The notes under the pieces: model-generated | The model's input: only the letters and a program-made list of their open reading frames with translations | What the model was told of the DNA's origin: nothing | Database searches by the model: none | Source of the DNA: Luteibacter sp. dw_328 | GTDB taxonomy: Bacteria; Pseudomonadota; Gammaproteobacteria; Xanthomonadales; Rhodanobacteraceae | DNA: 64,000 bases | Direction of reading: 5' to 3' | Assembly: GCF_018449605.1 (NCBI RefSeq) | Contig: NZ_JAAVUW010000007.1 | Span: 1 to 64,000, forward strand | Made by a program: the position numbers and the translations under genes | In this document: in pieces, positions 63,969 to 64,000 of the stretch | Position numbering within the stretch: position 1 is the first letter of the stretch | How the letters are laid out: each line of letters begins with the position of its first letter

Positions 63969-64000
63969 ATGCAGATCGATCGGTCATTCAAGGTGAACGG
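63969..64000 (+). CDS. Start of a further island gene (truncated by window edge)
   Basis: Only about ten codons are present, starting MQIDRSFKVN at the ATG at 63969, preceded by GGGGGAG at a spacing of 6 bases. The frame continues off the end. In other genomes Dcm-Vsr pairs are followed by a GHKL (MutL/Hsp90-like) ATPase gene, and the FKVNG segment is compatible with such a start, but this is only an inference. Confidence 0.4.
   Translation, partial: MQIDRSFKVN

Overview
The window is high-GC gammaproteobacterial chromosome. Gene order and content (mreBCD-mrdA-rodA-mltB-rlpA-dacC-ybeD-lipB-lipA, split class II ribonucleotide reductase NrdJa/NrdJb with a Lys/Ala-rich histone-like gene between, lipoyl-bearing dihydrolipoyl dehydrogenase, many GTAG/GTGG-type REP elements) point to Lysobacterales (Xanthomonadales), most likely Rhodanobacteraceae such as Luteibacter or Dyella. 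The genus is inference. No tRNA, rRNA or CRISPR array was seen.

Layout. 0.2-5.2 kb: glycerol regulon (glpR, glpD, glpF, glpK) with ATGTTCG operator half-sites before glpD. 5.4-6.3 kb: PfkB-family sugar/nucleoside kinase. 6.6-18.4 kb: cell-shape and wall cluster (mreBCD, mrdA/PBP2, rodA, mltB, rlpA, dacC) running into ybeD, lipB and lipA. 18.4-21.8 kb: Prc tail-specific protease and an MscS channel. 22.0-25.6 kb: pyruvate dehydrogenase E2 (two lipoyl domains) and E3 (one lipoyl domain). 25.7-26.1 kb: a REP-associated tyrosine transposase (RAYT). 26.3-34.1 kb: APC transporter, GH50-like agarase-type hydrolase, small membrane proteins, purC, a c-type cytochrome, djlA and rpe. 34.2-36.0 kb: two tandem secreted Sel1-like paralogues and an opposing pair of microproteins. 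36.3-39.1 kb: a PdsR/PdsS-like two-component system. 39.3-48.4 kb: trpE, several secreted proteins of little-known function, and a TetR/hydrolase/aldo-keto reductase locus. 48.7-53.9 kb: minus-strand block with M17 aminopeptidase, HAD hydrolase, a PstS-like/LysM fusion and a DegQ-type protease. 54.3-58.4 kb: nrdJa, histone-like protein, nrdJb.

From about 58.5 kb to the right edge the character changes. Base composition looks less GC-rich, REP elements stop, and the genes form a DNA-modification/defence island: an ABC-type ATPase with a probable TOPRIM nuclease domain, a D12-class adenine methyltransferase, a Vsr endonuclease diverging from a C5-cytosine methyltransferase, and the first codons of a further gene. 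This is the part most likely to hold an uncharacterised system.

The other strong signal is the REP population: more than twenty loci, mostly inverted pairs (REPINs), in several stem subtypes, with one RAYT gene next to a REPIN. Individual REPs sit in revealing places: inside the nrdJb reading frame, over the mscS stop codon, at the rlpA ribosome-binding region, within the two-component operon, and as a perfect 30-bp hairpin behind degQ.
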